The notes under the pieces are model-generated. The model was given only the letters and a program-made list of their open reading frames with translations. It did not search any database and was not told the DNA's origin. This document shows, piece by piece, positions 1 through 10,173 of a stretch of 64,000 bases of DNA. The DNA lies in the NCBI RefSeq assembly GCF_001424195.1, contig NZ_LMOO01000006.1:160871-224870 (forward strand). The letters run 5' to 3'. Source of the DNA: Cellulomonas sp. Leaf334. Lineage in GTDB: Bacteria > Actinomycetota > Actinomycetes > Actinomycetales > Cellulomonadaceae. A program made the position numbers and the translations under genes. Position 1 is the stretch's first letter. Each line of letters starts with the position of its first letter.

Positions 1-375
1 GCCGGGGTCTTCGCCGGCGCGCCCGCAGGGTCCGGTGGCGAGGCCTCCAGCCTGACGCCGGCCGCGGTGCAGGCCCTGCCCGAGCCGCTGAAGACCGGAG
101 TGATCGACGCGTTCACCAACGCCCTCGCACCCTCGTTCTGGTACCTCGTGCCGGTGGTCGCCGTCGGCTTCGTCCTCGCCCTGTTCCTGCGTGAGGTCAA
201 GCTCTCCGACGTCGCCGGCATGGTGGCCCGTGGCGAGGCACTCGCGGCCGACGGCTCCGGAGTCGCCTCCGAGCGGGTCGACGGCGCGGTCGTCGTCGAC
301 GACCTGTCCGCGGGGGACGTCCCGACGCAGCGCGACGCGGCACCCGACGACATCGAGGCCGGCGTCCGCCGGTAA
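1..375 (+). CDS. MFS drug exporter, C-terminal fragment (5' end outside window)
   Basis: The reading frame is open from base 1 and ends at 375, giving the last 124 residues of a membrane transporter. A hydrophobic stretch at about residues 44-62 of the fragment (FWYLVPVVAVGF) is followed by a basic cytoplasmic edge (LREVKL) and a tail of about 55 residues rich in Asp, Ala and Val. The long periplasmic-type loop followed by one last transmembrane helix fits the end of a 14-helix DHA2 (EmrB/QacA) drug:proton antiporter. The family call rests only on this C-terminal end, so the substrate is unknown. The stop lies 10 bases before the start of the DUF4233 gene. Confidence 0.6.
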   Translation, partial: AGVFAGAPAGSGGEASSLTPAAVQALPEPLKTGVIDAFTNALAPSFWYLVPVVAVGFVLALFLREVKLSDVAGMVARGEALAADGSGVASERVDGAVVVDDLSAGDVPTQRDAAPDDIEAGVRR

Positions 376-385
376 CCTTCCCCTC

Positions 386-790
386 ATGAGCTCCACCGTC
401 CCGGACGGCGGCCAGGCCGTACGCCGCAAGCGCCCCGCGAAGCCCCAGTTCACCCAGACCATCCTCGTCCTCGAGGCCGTCCTGGTGTTCTTCGCGACGC
501 TCGTGGCGTACGGCCTGCGGCTCGCCGAGCCCGCCGCGATCTGGTGGGTCGGCGGGGCGCTGTCGGTGACCTTGATCGTGCTCTCGGGTCTCATGACCCG
601 CCCCGGCGGCTACGTGGCCGGGTCGGTCGTGCAGGGGGTCGTGCTGGCGGTCGGGTTCGTGATCCCGATGATGTTCGTCGTGGGCGGCATCTTCGTGATC
701 CTGTGGATCGTCGCGCTGCGGCTCGGGGGCCGGATCGACCGGGAGCGGGCCGAGTACGACGCCGCGAACCCGGGGGCGGTCGGGCCGTAG
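386..790 (+). CDS. DUF4233 small membrane protein
   Basis: This 134-residue protein has a basic N-terminus ([10 protein letters not shown]) and three to four hydrophobic segments at about residues 25-45, 52-68 and 80-112, then a short charged tail ([10 protein letters not shown]). The pattern matches the DUF4233 family of actinobacteria, which is commonly encoded next to folC and just before ndk; the ndk neighbour is present here. The function of the family is not known. The start at 386 is the first ATG after the upstream stop and gives the full hydrophobic profile. Confidence 0.75.
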   Translation: MSSTVPDGGQAVRRKRPAKPQFTQTILVLEAVLVFFATLVAYGLRLAEPAAIWWVGGALSVTLIVLSGLMTRPGGYVAGSVVQGVVLAVGFVIPMMFVVGGIFVILWIVALRLGGRIDRERAEYDAANPGAVGP

Positions 791-810
791 CCGAGGTTAG
801 GGTTCAGCCC

Positions 811-1245
811 ATGACTGACGCACCCACCACGCAGCGCACCCTCGTCCTGGTCAAGCCGGACGGTGTCCGCCGCGGACTGTCGGGCGAGATCGTCCGCCGC
901 ATCGAGGCCAAGGGCTACACGCTCGTCGCGGTCGAGCTCCGCCAGGCCGACGAGGCCCTGCTCGCCGAGCACTACGCCGAGCACGCCGGGAAGCCGTTCC
1001 TCACGCCGCTGATCGAGTTCATGCGGTCCGGCCCGGTGCTCGCGGTGGTCGCCGAGGGCCACAAGGCGATCGAGGGCTTCCGCTCCCTGGCCGGCGCCAC
1101 CGACCCCACCGTCGCCGCGCCGGGCACCATCCGCGGTGACCTGGGCCGCGACTGGGGCCTGAAGGTCATCCAGAACCTGGTGCACGGCTCGGACTCCGAG
1201 GAGTCCGCGGCCCGCGAGATCGCCCTGTGGTTCCCCGCCCTCTGA
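811..1245 (+). CDS. ndk: Nucleoside diphosphate kinase
   Basis: Transfers the terminal phosphate between nucleoside triphosphates and diphosphates through a phosphohistidine and so balances the cytosolic NTP and dNTP pools. The 144-residue length is typical of the family. The active-site motif NLVHGSDS places the catalytic histidine at about residue 125, and the N-terminal [11 protein letters not shown] and the RGDLG/GATDP nucleotide-binding segments are intact. The gene follows the DUF4233 gene by 20 bases, the usual actinobacterial order. The ATG start at 811 gives the normal N-terminus. Confidence 0.97.
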   Translation: MTDAPTTQRTLVLVKPDGVRRGLSGEIVRRIEAKGYTLVAVELRQADEALLAEHYAEHAGKPFLTPLIEFMRSGPVLAVVAEGHKAIEGFRSLAGATDPTVAAPGTIRGDLGRDWGLKVIQNLVHGSDSEESAAREIALWFPAL

Positions 1246-1249
1246 GCCG

Positions 1250-1451
1250 ATGACCGGCCGCCCCGCGGACTGGGTCGCCGACGCCTGCGCCGAGCTCGGC
1301 ACGGACGTGGTCGTCGCCTGGTTCGTGGGGCTGCCGCGGCGCTGACCCGGGTGCACGAGCTGGGCGAGGCCGCGGGCGCGACCGGGACGTCGCACGACGG
1401 CGCCTCGCGGAGCGTCTCGACGTGCCCGATCCGGCGTCCCCGCGCGGCTGA
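1250..1451 (+). pseudogene. Possible decayed short gene between ndk and smc
   Basis: The ATG at 1250 opens a 31-codon frame beginning MTGRPADWVADACAELG that stops at 1345. Near the stop, protein-like text continues in a second frame (AALTRVHELGEAAG, from about 1336) and then in a third (VARRRLAERLDVPDPASP, to the stop at 1449-1451). Read across two frame changes this would be a small protein of roughly 65 residues. It could be a decayed gene, two base-calling errors in GC-rich sequence, or chance open frames. I do not recognise a family. The rest of the 268-base gap up to smc shows nothing else. Confidence 0.25.
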
Positions 1452-1513
1452 GCCGCACCGCCGAGCGGGTGGACGTCCCCGGGGCTGCGTCGCGCGCGCC
1501 TTAGGCTTCGTGG

Positions 1514-4500
1514 GTGCACCTCAAGACCCTCACCCTGCGGGGGTTCAAGTCGTTCGCCTCGGCGACGACCCTGAACTTCGAGCCGGGCGTCACCTGCGTG
1601 GTCGGGCCCAACGGCTCGGGCAAGTCCAACGTCGTCGACGCCCTGGCCTGGGTGATGGGGGAGCAGGGCGCCAAGTCGCTGCGCGGCGGCAAGATGGAGG
1701 ACGTCATCTTCGCGGGCACCGCCGGGCGCCCTCCGCTGGGCCGCGCCGAGGTGGCGCTCACCATCGACAACGCCGACGGCGCCCTGCCGATCGAGTACTC
1801 CGAGGTCACCATCTCGCGGACGCTGTTCCGCAACGGCGGGTCCGAGTACGCGATCAACGGGCAGGGCTGCCGGCTCCTCGACATCCAGGACCTGCTGTCC
1901 GACTCCGGCCTGGGCCGCGAGATGCACGTCATCGTCGGCCAGGGTCAGCTCGACGCGGTGCTGCGCGCGACGCCCGAGGAGCGCCGCGGGTTCATCGAGG
2001 AGGCGGCGGGCGTCCTCAAGCACCGCAAGCGCAAGGAGAAGGCGCTCCGCAAGCTCGAGGCGATGCAGGCCAACCTGACGAGGCTGGGCGACCTCACGGG
2101 GGAGATCCGGCGTCAGCTCGGCCCGCTCGGCCGGCAGGCGGAGGTCGCCCGCAAGGCGGCGGTCGTCCAGGCCGACCTGCGCGACTCCCGCGCTCGCCTG
2201 CTGGCCGACGACCTCGCGCAGCTGACGTCCACGCTCGAGCAGGAGATCGCCGACGAGAGCGCCCTGCGCGTCCGTCGCGAGGAGGTGGAGGGCGCGCTGG
2301 CCGCCACGCGCGCCCGCCTGGCGACGCTCGAGCGCGAGGCCGCCGAGGCCGCACCCGCCCTGAGCGAGGCCAGCGAGGTCTGGTACCGGCTCTCGTCGCT
2401 GCGCGAGCGCCTGCGCGGCACGGCGTCCCTGGCCGCCGACCGGGTCCGTCTCCTCGGCAGCGCCGGGCCGGAGCGCACCGGCGGGTCGGACCCCGACGAC
2501 CTGGCCGCCCAGGCCGAGCGCGTCCGCTCCGCGGAGGCCGAGCTGGCCAGCGAGGTCGAGCTGTCGCGGGCCGCCCTCGACGCGGCCGTCACCGCGCGGC
2601 AGGAGGCCGAGGCCGAGGCGACGGCCGCCGAGAAGGAGGTCGCCACCGCGCTGCGCGGCGCCGCCGACCGTCGCGAGGGCGTCGCCCGGCTCGCCGGTCA
2701 GGTCGCTGCGCGCCGCAGTCGCGTCGAGGCGACGCAGGCCGAGCTCGGACGACTCCGGGAGTCGCTGACCGCCGCCGAGCAGCGCGGCCAGGAGGCGACG
2801 ACGCAGTTCGCCGTGCTGGAGTCGCAGGTCGCGGGTGTCGAGGAGGGCGAGGAGGGGCTCGACGCCGAGCACGAGGCCGCCGTCGAGGCCCTCGAACGCG
2901 CGACCGAGCGGCTCACCGCCCTGCAGGAGCAGCTGAGCGCCGCCGAGCGCGAGCGCACCGCCCTGGAGTCCCGTGCCGAGACCCTCGAGCTCAGCCTGAC
3001 GCGCAAGGACGGGGTCGGTGCGCTCCTCGCCGCGGACGGCCAGCCCGGTCTCGTCGGGTCGGTCGCGGCCCTGCTCGCGGTCGACCCGGAGAACGAGGAG
3101 GCGATCGTCGCCGCGCTGGGTGCCGTCGCCGACGCCGTGGCGGTGGACTCCGTCGACGCGGCCGTCGACGCCATCCGCTACCTGCGCACCGAGGACGCGG
3201 GCCGGGCGACGCTGCTGGTCAGCGGCACGTCGGCCCCTTCCACCCCGATCGTGGACGTCCCGGCCGGAGCGGCCCGCGCGGTCGACCTCGTCCGCGCCCC
3301 CGAGCACGTCCGCGCGGCCGTCGAGACCCTGCTCGCCGACGTCGTCGTGGTGGACGACCTCGCCGCCGCCCGCGCGATCGTCGCCACCCGCCCGGACCTC
3401 GTCGTCGCCACGCGCACCGGCGACGTGCTGTCCCGGCACCGCGCGTCGGGCGGCTCCGCGACGGCACCCAGCGCCCTGCACCTGCAGTCGGCTCTCGACC
3501 AGGCACGTTCGGGCGCGGCGAGGGCGACGGCGGACGCCGAGCGCGTCCGGTTCGAGCTCACCGGCGCCACGGAAGCGCTGACCGCGGCACGCGACGCGCA
3601 CGAGCGCACCCTCGACCGGCTCAACGAGTCCGACGCCGCGCTCGCCGCCGTGGCGGAGCAGCTGGGCCACCTCGGCTCGGCGGCCCGGGCGGCGAACGCC
3701 GAGGCCGCGCGGCTGCAGCAGTCGCTGGAGGCCGCGTCGCGGACGCTGGAGGCCGACACCGCTGAGCTCACCGAGCTCGCCGAGCGGCTGGCCGCCGCCG
3801 AGGTGGAGCCCGCCGAGAGCGAGGCGGCCATCGTCGAGGGCAGCGCCCGTCGGGACCGGCTGGCGGAGCTGGCCACCGCCGCGCGCGCCCGGGAGACCGA
3901 GGCCCGGCTGACGTTGCGCACCGGTGAGGAGCGCGCACGCGCCCTGTCCGGTCGCGCCGAGTCCCTCGAGCGGGCCGCCCAGACCGAGCGGGTCGCCCGC
4001 GAGCGCGCCGCCGAGCGCGAGCGTGCCCGGTCGCGGCAGGCGAGCGTCGCCGAGGCCGTGCGCGACGGGGCCACCCGCGCGCTGGTCGTGCTCGACGAGT
4101 CGCTGCGCCGTGCGTCGGCCGAGCGCGACGCCGCCGAGATGGCACGCGGCGAACGGGACCGGGAGGTCAGCGCCGCCCGCGCCGAGGTCGACGTCCGCGC
4201 CACCGAGCTCGCCCAGCTCACCGACGTCGCCCACCGGGACGAGGTCGCGCGCACCCAGCAGCGCCTGCGGATCGAGGCGCTCCAGGCCCGCGCCGTCGAC
4301 GACCTGGGGCTCGATCCGGCCGTCCTGCTCGAGGAGTACGGCCCGCACCAGGACGTGCCGGTCATCCCGCTGCCGGGAGCCGAGGTCGACCCGGAGGCCC
4401 CCACCACGGTCCCGTACGTGCGCGAGCAGCAGGAGAAGCGCCTCCGGGCCGCCGAGCGCGCGCTGTCCCTGCTCGGGCGTGTGAACCCGCTCGCGCTGGA

Positions 4501-5080
4501 GGAGTTCGCCGCCCTGGAGGAGCGCCACCAGTTCCTCGTGGAGCAGCTCGCCGACCTGAAGAAGTCCCGCGCGGACCTCCTCGAGATCGTCAAGGAGATC
4601 GACGAGCGCGTGGAGCAGGTGTTCGCGGAGGCGTACCGCGACACCGCCGCGGCGTTCGACGTCGTGTTCCCGCGGCTGTTCCCCGGCGGGGAGGGTCGGC
4701 TCGTCCTGACGGACCCCGACAACATGCTCACCACCGGCATCGACGTCGAGGCGCGACCGGCCGGCAAGAAGGTCAAGCGGCTCTCGCTGCTGTCGGGCGG
4801 GGAGCGCTCGCTCACGGCCGTCGCGCTGCTGGTGGCGATCTTCAAGGCGCGCCCCAGCCCGTTCTACGTCATGGACGAGGTCGAGGCGGCCCTGGACGAC
4901 GCCAACCTCGGCCGGCTGCTCGAGATCTTCCGCGAGCTCCAGGAGGACTCGCAGCTCATCGTCGTCACGCACCAGAAGCGGACCATGGAGATCGCCGACG
5001 CCCTGTACGGCGTGACGATGCGTGGCGACGGCGTCACCACGGTCATCAGCCAGCGCATGCGGGAGGATGTCGCGGTCTGA
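1514..5080 (+). CDS. smc: Chromosome segregation protein SMC
   Basis: ATP-driven condensin subunit that organises and segregates the chromosome, normally with ScpA and ScpB. At 1188 residues it has the full SMC architecture: an N-terminal ATPase lobe with Walker A GPNGSGKS at residues 31-38, a first coiled coil rich in Glu, Ala and Arg from about 165, a hinge at about 495-655 (DGVGALLAADG onward), a second coiled coil, and a C-terminal lobe with the ABC signature LLSGGER near 1092 and Walker B FYVMDEVEAALDD near 1116. The GTG start at 1514 gives the canonical N-terminus MHLKTLTLRGFKSF. It is followed by a small membrane protein gene and ftsY, a common actinobacterial neighbourhood. Confidence 0.97.
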   Translation: MHLKTLTLRGFKSFASATTLNFEPGVTCVVGPNGSGKSNVVDALAWVMGEQGAKSLRGGKMEDVIFAGTAGRPPLGRAEVALTIDNADGALPIEYSEVTISRTLFRNGGSEYAINGQGCRLLDIQDLLSDSGLGREMHVIVGQGQLDAVLRATPEERRGFIEEAAGVLKHRKRKEKALRKLEAMQANLTRLGDLTGEIRRQLGPLGRQAEVARKAAVVQADLRDSRARLLADDLAQLTSTLEQEIADESALRVRREEVEGALAATRARLATLEREAAEAAPALSEASEVWYRLSSLRERLRGTASLAADRVRLLGSAGPERTGGSDPDDLAAQAERVRSAEAELASEVELSRAALDAAVTARQEAEAEATAAEKEVATALRGAADRREGVARLAGQVAARRSRVEATQAELGRLRESLTAAEQRGQEATTQFAVLESQVAGVEEGEEGLDAEHEAAVEALERATERLTALQEQLSAAERERTALESRAETLELSLTRKDGVGALLAADGQPGLVGSVAALLAVDPENEEAIVAALGAVADAVAVDSVDAAVDAIRYLRTEDAGRATLLVSGTSAPSTPIVDVPAGAARAVDLVRAPEHVRAAVETLLADVVVVDDLAAARAIVATRPDLVVATRTGDVLSRHRASGGSATAPSALHLQSALDQARSGAARATADAERVRFELTGATEALTAARDAHERTLDRLNESDAALAAVAEQLGHLGSAARAANAEAARLQQSLEAASRTLEADTAELTELAERLAAAEVEPAESEAAIVEGSARRDRLAELATAARARETEARLTLRTGEERARALSGRAESLERAAQTERVARERAAERERARSRQASVAEAVRDGATRALVVLDESLRRASAERDAAEMARGERDREVSAARAEVDVRATELAQLTDVAHRDEVARTQQRLRIEALQARAVDDLGLDPAVLLEEYGPHQDVPVIPLPGAEVDPEAPTTVPYVREQQEKRLRAAERALSLLGRVNPLALEEFAALEERHQFLVEQLADLKKSRADLLEIVKEIDERVEQVFAEAYRDTAAAFDVVFPRLFPGGEGRLVLTDPDNMLTTGIDVEARPAGKKVKRLSLLSGGERSLTAVALLVAIFKARPSPFYVMDEVEAALDDANLGRLLEIFRELQEDSQLIVVTHQKRTMEIADALYGVTMRGDGVTTVISQRMREDVAV

Positions 5081-5179
5081 CCTGGTCCCTCCCGGTCGGC
5101 CTGTGGAGATTGTGTGCCGTTTGGCTCCCGCTGTGCGTCGTGCGGTGACGGACCGCCGCGCGGCGCGGACACTGGTGCC

Positions 5180-5509
5180 ATGGCTGTCCTCGTCGCGATC
5201 CTTCTTGCCGTCCTCGTCGCCGCAGCCGTCCTGGTCGCTGCGAGCATCTTCTCGTCGGCGAAGGACAAGCGGGAGTCACCCCTGGCCACGTTCCGCAGCG
5301 GCCTGGCGGGCCGCAAGAACCCCGACGCCGAGCAGCGGGCCGCGGCCGCCGCAGCCGCGGTCGAGCCCGTCGACCTCTCGCTCGCGCAGTTCCTGCGCGA
5401 GACGGTCGACGAGGGCGAGGCGTACCTCCAGGTCGACGACCTGGCGGCCACCCTCCAGCGTGCCAAGGAGAAGGCCACCGGCGTCCTGCCGGGCCACCGT
5501 GACCGCTGA
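5180..5509 (+). CDS. Small single-pass membrane protein of unknown function
   Basis: A 109-residue protein with one N-terminal transmembrane helix (about residues 2-23, MAVLVAILLAVLVAAAVL) followed by a cytoplasmic part containing an alanine run and an acidic-amphipathic C-terminal segment (LSLAQFLRETVDEGEAYLQ). I do not recognise a named family. It lies between smc and ftsY in the same orientation, 100 bases after smc and 59 bases before ftsY, and may be cotranscribed with them. The ATG at 5180 is chosen because it begins exactly at the transmembrane helix; the open frame upstream lacks a hydrophobic or protein-like character. Confidence 0.7.
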   Translation: MAVLVAILLAVLVAAAVLVAASIFSSAKDKRESPLATFRSGLAGRKNPDAEQRAAAAAAAVEPVDLSLAQFLRETVDEGEAYLQVDDLAATLQRAKEKATGVLPGHRDR

Positions 5510-5568
5510 ACCCGCGCGCGTGACGCGTCGGTTCGCGTCCTGAGCCCGCCGCCAGACACACTGTCCCG

Positions 5569-6732
5569 GTGACCAACGAGACGCTCGAGATCCTCCTGGC
5601 GGCCGGCATCCCGACGGCCATCGTCGTCGCGCTGACGACTCTGCTCGTCCGCCGGCGCCGCGGTTCTGCCGTGGACGAGGCCCCGCCCCCGGTCGACCTG
5701 CCGACTCCCGCCCCCGAGGTCGAGTCGACGGCGCCCCCGGTCGAGGCGCCCCCGGAGGAGGTCGAGGCACCGCCGGTCCTCGAGGTGCCCGCACCCGTCG
5801 CCGGACGCCTCTCGCGGCTGCGCGACCGGCTCTCGCGGTCAGGGTCCCCGCTCGGCGCCCGGCTGCTCGCGGTCCTGTCCAAGGACCACCTCACGGAGGA
5901 CGACTGGGACGAGCTCGAGGAGACGCTCCTGCTCGCCGACGTGGGCGCGGGCCCGACGGGGGAGCTCATCGACGCGCTGCGCACCCGCGTCCGGGTCGAG
6001 GGTCTCAAGGACCCGGCACAGGTCCGCGCGCTCCTGCGTGAGCAGCTGATCGCGCTCGTCGACCCGACCCTGGACCGCAGCCTCCACACCGCACCCGGCG
6101 AGGCAGCCGACGGCTCGCGCGTCCCTGCGGTCGTGCTCGTCGTCGGCGTCAACGGGACCGGCAAGACGACCACCGTCGGCAAGCTCGCCCGCGTGCTCGT
6201 GGCCGACGGCCGGACCGTCGTCCTCGGTGCCGCGGACACGTTCCGCGCCGCCGCCGCCGACCAGCTGCAGACCTGGGGCTCCCGCGTCGGCGTGCACACG
6301 GTCCGGTCCGACCGCGACGGCGCCGACCCGGCCGCAGTGGCCTTCGACGCCGTCCGCACGGGCAAGGCCGACGGGATCGACGTGGTGCTCGTCGACACGG
6401 CGGGCCGCCTGCAGAACAAAGCCGGGCTGATGGACGAGCTGGGCAAGATCACCCGTGTCATCACGCGGGAGGCGCCGCTGTCCGAGGTCCTCCTGGTCCT
6501 CGACGCGACCACGGGCCAGAACGGTCTGAACCAGGCGCGGGTGTTCAGCGAGGTGGCCGGTGTGACGGGCATCGTGCTCACCAAGCTCGACGGCACCGCC
6601 AAGGGCGGGATCGTGGTCGCCGTGCAGCGTGAGCTGGGTGTCCCGGTCAAGCTGGTCGGCCTCGGCGAGGGTCCGGACGACCTGGCCCCGTTCGACCCGC
6701 AGGCGTTCGTGGACGCGCTGCTCGGGGGCTGA
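5569..6732 (+). CDS. ftsY: Signal recognition particle receptor FtsY
   Basis: GTPase receptor that docks SRP-bound ribosomes at the membrane for co-translational insertion. The 387-residue protein starts with a transmembrane helix (about residues 8-26) followed by a Pro/Glu-rich linker to about 80, an arrangement typical of actinobacterial FtsY. The NG domain follows, with the P-loop GVNGTGKTT from about residue 193, DTAGRLQ at about 280 and the guanine-specificity segment TKLDGTAKGG near 345. Its partner Ffh is encoded at 11996. The GTG start at 5569 keeps the membrane anchor at the N-terminus. Confidence 0.96.
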   Translation: MTNETLEILLAAGIPTAIVVALTTLLVRRRRGSAVDEAPPPVDLPTPAPEVESTAPPVEAPPEEVEAPPVLEVPAPVAGRLSRLRDRLSRSGSPLGARLLAVLSKDHLTEDDWDELEETLLLADVGAGPTGELIDALRTRVRVEGLKDPAQVRALLREQLIALVDPTLDRSLHTAPGEAADGSRVPAVVLVVGVNGTGKTTTVGKLARVLVADGRTVVLGAADTFRAAAADQLQTWGSRVGVHTVRSDRDGADPAAVAFDAVRTGKADGIDVVLVDTAGRLQNKAGLMDELGKITRVITREAPLSEVLLVLDATTGQNGLNQARVFSEVAGVTGIVLTKLDGTAKGGIVVAVQRELGVPVKLVGLGEGPDDLAPFDPQAFVDALLGG

Positions 6733-6748
6733 GCCGGAGCGAGCCCGG

Positions 6749-8275
6749 TCAGGTGGCCGGGGGTTCGACCGGTGACGCGTCGTCGACCCTCGCGATCGCG
6801 ACGACGCCGGCCGCCACGAGCGCAGCGGACACGAGACCGGCCAGGACGAGCGGCGCCACGAGCGACATCGCGACGGCGACGCCCGTCGACGTGGCGACGA
6901 CCAGCCAGGCGACGCGCCTGCCCCGCGCGGTGGCCGCCGCGACCATGAGCGTCGCGGACACGACGGTGAGACTGCCGACGACAGCGGTCGGGATCAGGGA
7001 CCCGAAGATCAGGTTCGCGCCGACGTCCACGCCGTCGACGGTTGCCCACGACTGGTTCGCGAGCACCGCGAGCGCGGAGACGACCGCGGCGACGACGCCG
7101 ACACCGGACCGGGTGTGGGTCCGCCTCGAGCGGGGGAGGCGACGCCGGCTCAGCGCGAGCGTGAGCAGTCCGGCCGGGGCGAGGAGCACGATGCCCACGG
7201 GTACCGGGTGGTGCAGGGTGGTCGGCTCGCCCGGGAGCGGCACGACCACCTCGTCGCCGGACCGGTAGGTGAACCCGATACGGGTCCAGGTGCCGTCCTC
7301 GTCGCGGACGGCGACGCCGTCGGCCGCGTTGGCGGCGTACACGCGGTAGCCGTCCGGCGTCGTCTGGACCGCCACGCCGACGGTCTGCAGGGTGGGGTGC
7401 TCCGTCCCGTAGCGCTGCTCCAGCCCGGCGAGCGTGTCGCCCGTGACGGCCCAGTCCTCCTGCCACGTCTCGCCGGCGTCGTCGCTGCGGTCGACGCCGA
7501 GGCCCTGGTCCGCGGCCCGGAAGCACGGGGTGTCGTCCGGCGGTACGCACACGGACTGCTGGGTGCCGCCGGCGCGCTCGACCTGGCTGGTGATCAGGCC
7601 GGCCTCGTCCGAGCTTCCGGCGATCCTCTGCCAGTGCGCCCCGCCGTCGTCCGTCAGGTGCCAGGTCGCGCCCTCGGGGTCGTACGACGAGGAGTCGCCG
7701 ACGGCGACGACGTCACCGAGGACGACGACGTGCATGGCCTCGTCCGGAGGCGTCTGGCTGGTGGCGGCGGTCGCGAGCACGGTCGCCGGGATCAGGACGA
7801 GGACCAGGGCGGCCCGGGGTGCGCGACCCCGGCTGGTCCGGGTTCCGCGCGCGACCGCCCAGGCGACCGCCAGCGCCGGCAGGACGAGCAGGTCGGTCGC
7901 GTCGGCGAGGACGACGCTCGGGCCGGCCAGGGCGCTGAGCACCGACGACGCCGCCTCCGCACCCGCCACCGACGACTTCACGACCACGAAGGCAGCGCCG
8001 GCCAGGACGAGGCCGGCGAGCGCGCACGCACGCGCGGTCGCTCGGCGGACGCCGGCGACGTGCGCGGCACCGCCCAGCGCGGTGGCCAGCAGCGGCGGCG
8101 CGACCAGCAGCCACGCGACGTCGGAGACCTTGCCGGTCCACCAGGTGCCGTACGCGGCCTTGAGCACGTGGTCGTTGACCACCAGGAGGACGAGGGCGGC
8201 GCACGTGCTCCAGTGGGTCAGCCACGCGAGCACGGCGACGGACGGAGAGGCGACGCGCGCGTCGGGGAGGGCCAC
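6749..8275 (-). CDS. Polytopic membrane protein with an Asp-box (BNR-like) extracytoplasmic region
   Basis: 508 residues with no family I can name with confidence. The N-terminal third has about five hydrophobic helices, including the segment LLVVNDHVLKAAYGTWWTGK. Residues of about 165-330 form a soluble region with Asp-box-like motifs, LTDDGGAHW and SDDAGETW, as found in BNR/sialidase-type beta-propellers, and four cysteines. The last third has further transmembrane helices and a basic loop (RRRLPRSRRTH). It is the only minus-strand gene between smc and ffh and is convergent with ftsY (16-base gap), so it is probably an independent unit. The start at 8275 is a GTG with a weak ribosome binding site and is uncertain. 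Confidence 0.65.
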   Translation of the reverse strand: MALPDARVASPSVAVLAWLTHWSTCAALVLLVVNDHVLKAAYGTWWTGKVSDVAWLLVAPPLLATALGGAAHVAGVRRATARACALAGLVLAGAAFVVVKSSVAGAEAASSVLSALAGPSVVLADATDLLVLPALAVAWAVARGTRTSRGRAPRAALVLVLIPATVLATAATSQTPPDEAMHVVVLGDVVAVGDSSSYDPEGATWHLTDDGGAHWQRIAGSSDEAGLITSQVERAGGTQQSVCVPPDDTPCFRAADQGLGVDRSDDAGETWQEDWAVTGDTLAGLEQRYGTEHPTLQTVGVAVQTTPDGYRVYAANAADGVAVRDEDGTWTRIGFTYRSGDEVVVPLPGEPTTLHHPVPVGIVLLAPAGLLTLALSRRRLPRSRRTHTRSGVGVVAAVVSALAVLANQSWATVDGVDVGANLIFGSLIPTAVVGSLTVVSATLMVAAATARGRRVAWLVVATSTGVAVAMSLVAPLVLAGLVSAALVAAGVVAIARVDDASPVEPPAT

Positions 8276-8398
8276 CCCGAGGTCATCGACAGACCCGGCG
8301 CGGACCTTGATCGGGACGCTCCGCGGGTCGTCCGGAGCGCCCCGGTTGCTGGACGTCTGCTCACCACGAAACGAGACGTTTACCTACGGGTGAGGCTT

Positions 8399-8436
8399 GT
8401 CACACCGACGTAACGTCCTTCGCCTCTGACGGAAAC
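8399..8436 (+). promoter_or_regulatory. GlnR-like operator upstream of amtB
   Basis: Half-sites repeat every 11 bases: GTCAC at 8399, GTAAC at 8410, CGCCT (weak) at 8421 and GAAAC at 8432. The first pair matches the actinobacterial GlnR consensus GTNAC-N6-GNAAC exactly, and the a-b-a-b arrangement with 22-base periodicity is typical of dual GlnR sites in front of amtB operons. It lies 64-101 bases before the amtB start, a position suited to activation under nitrogen limitation. The rest of the 224-base divergent gap from 8276 would also hold the promoter of the minus-strand membrane protein. Confidence 0.65.
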
Positions 8437-8499
8437 CCCGTTCGTCAACTGTGATCCCCGACCAGCCACCCCCGGCTGGCGAGTGGAGAGGCGATCTCG

Positions 8500-10151
<1,652 letters not shown>

Positions 10152-10173
10152 TCAGGACGGTCACCAGACACAC

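Noticed and set aside
1166-4972. 1268-codon open frame on the minus strand opposite smc
   Set aside because: Low-complexity Arg/Gly/Leu-rich translation with no domain; a GC-rich shadow of the coiled-coil gene on the other strand.
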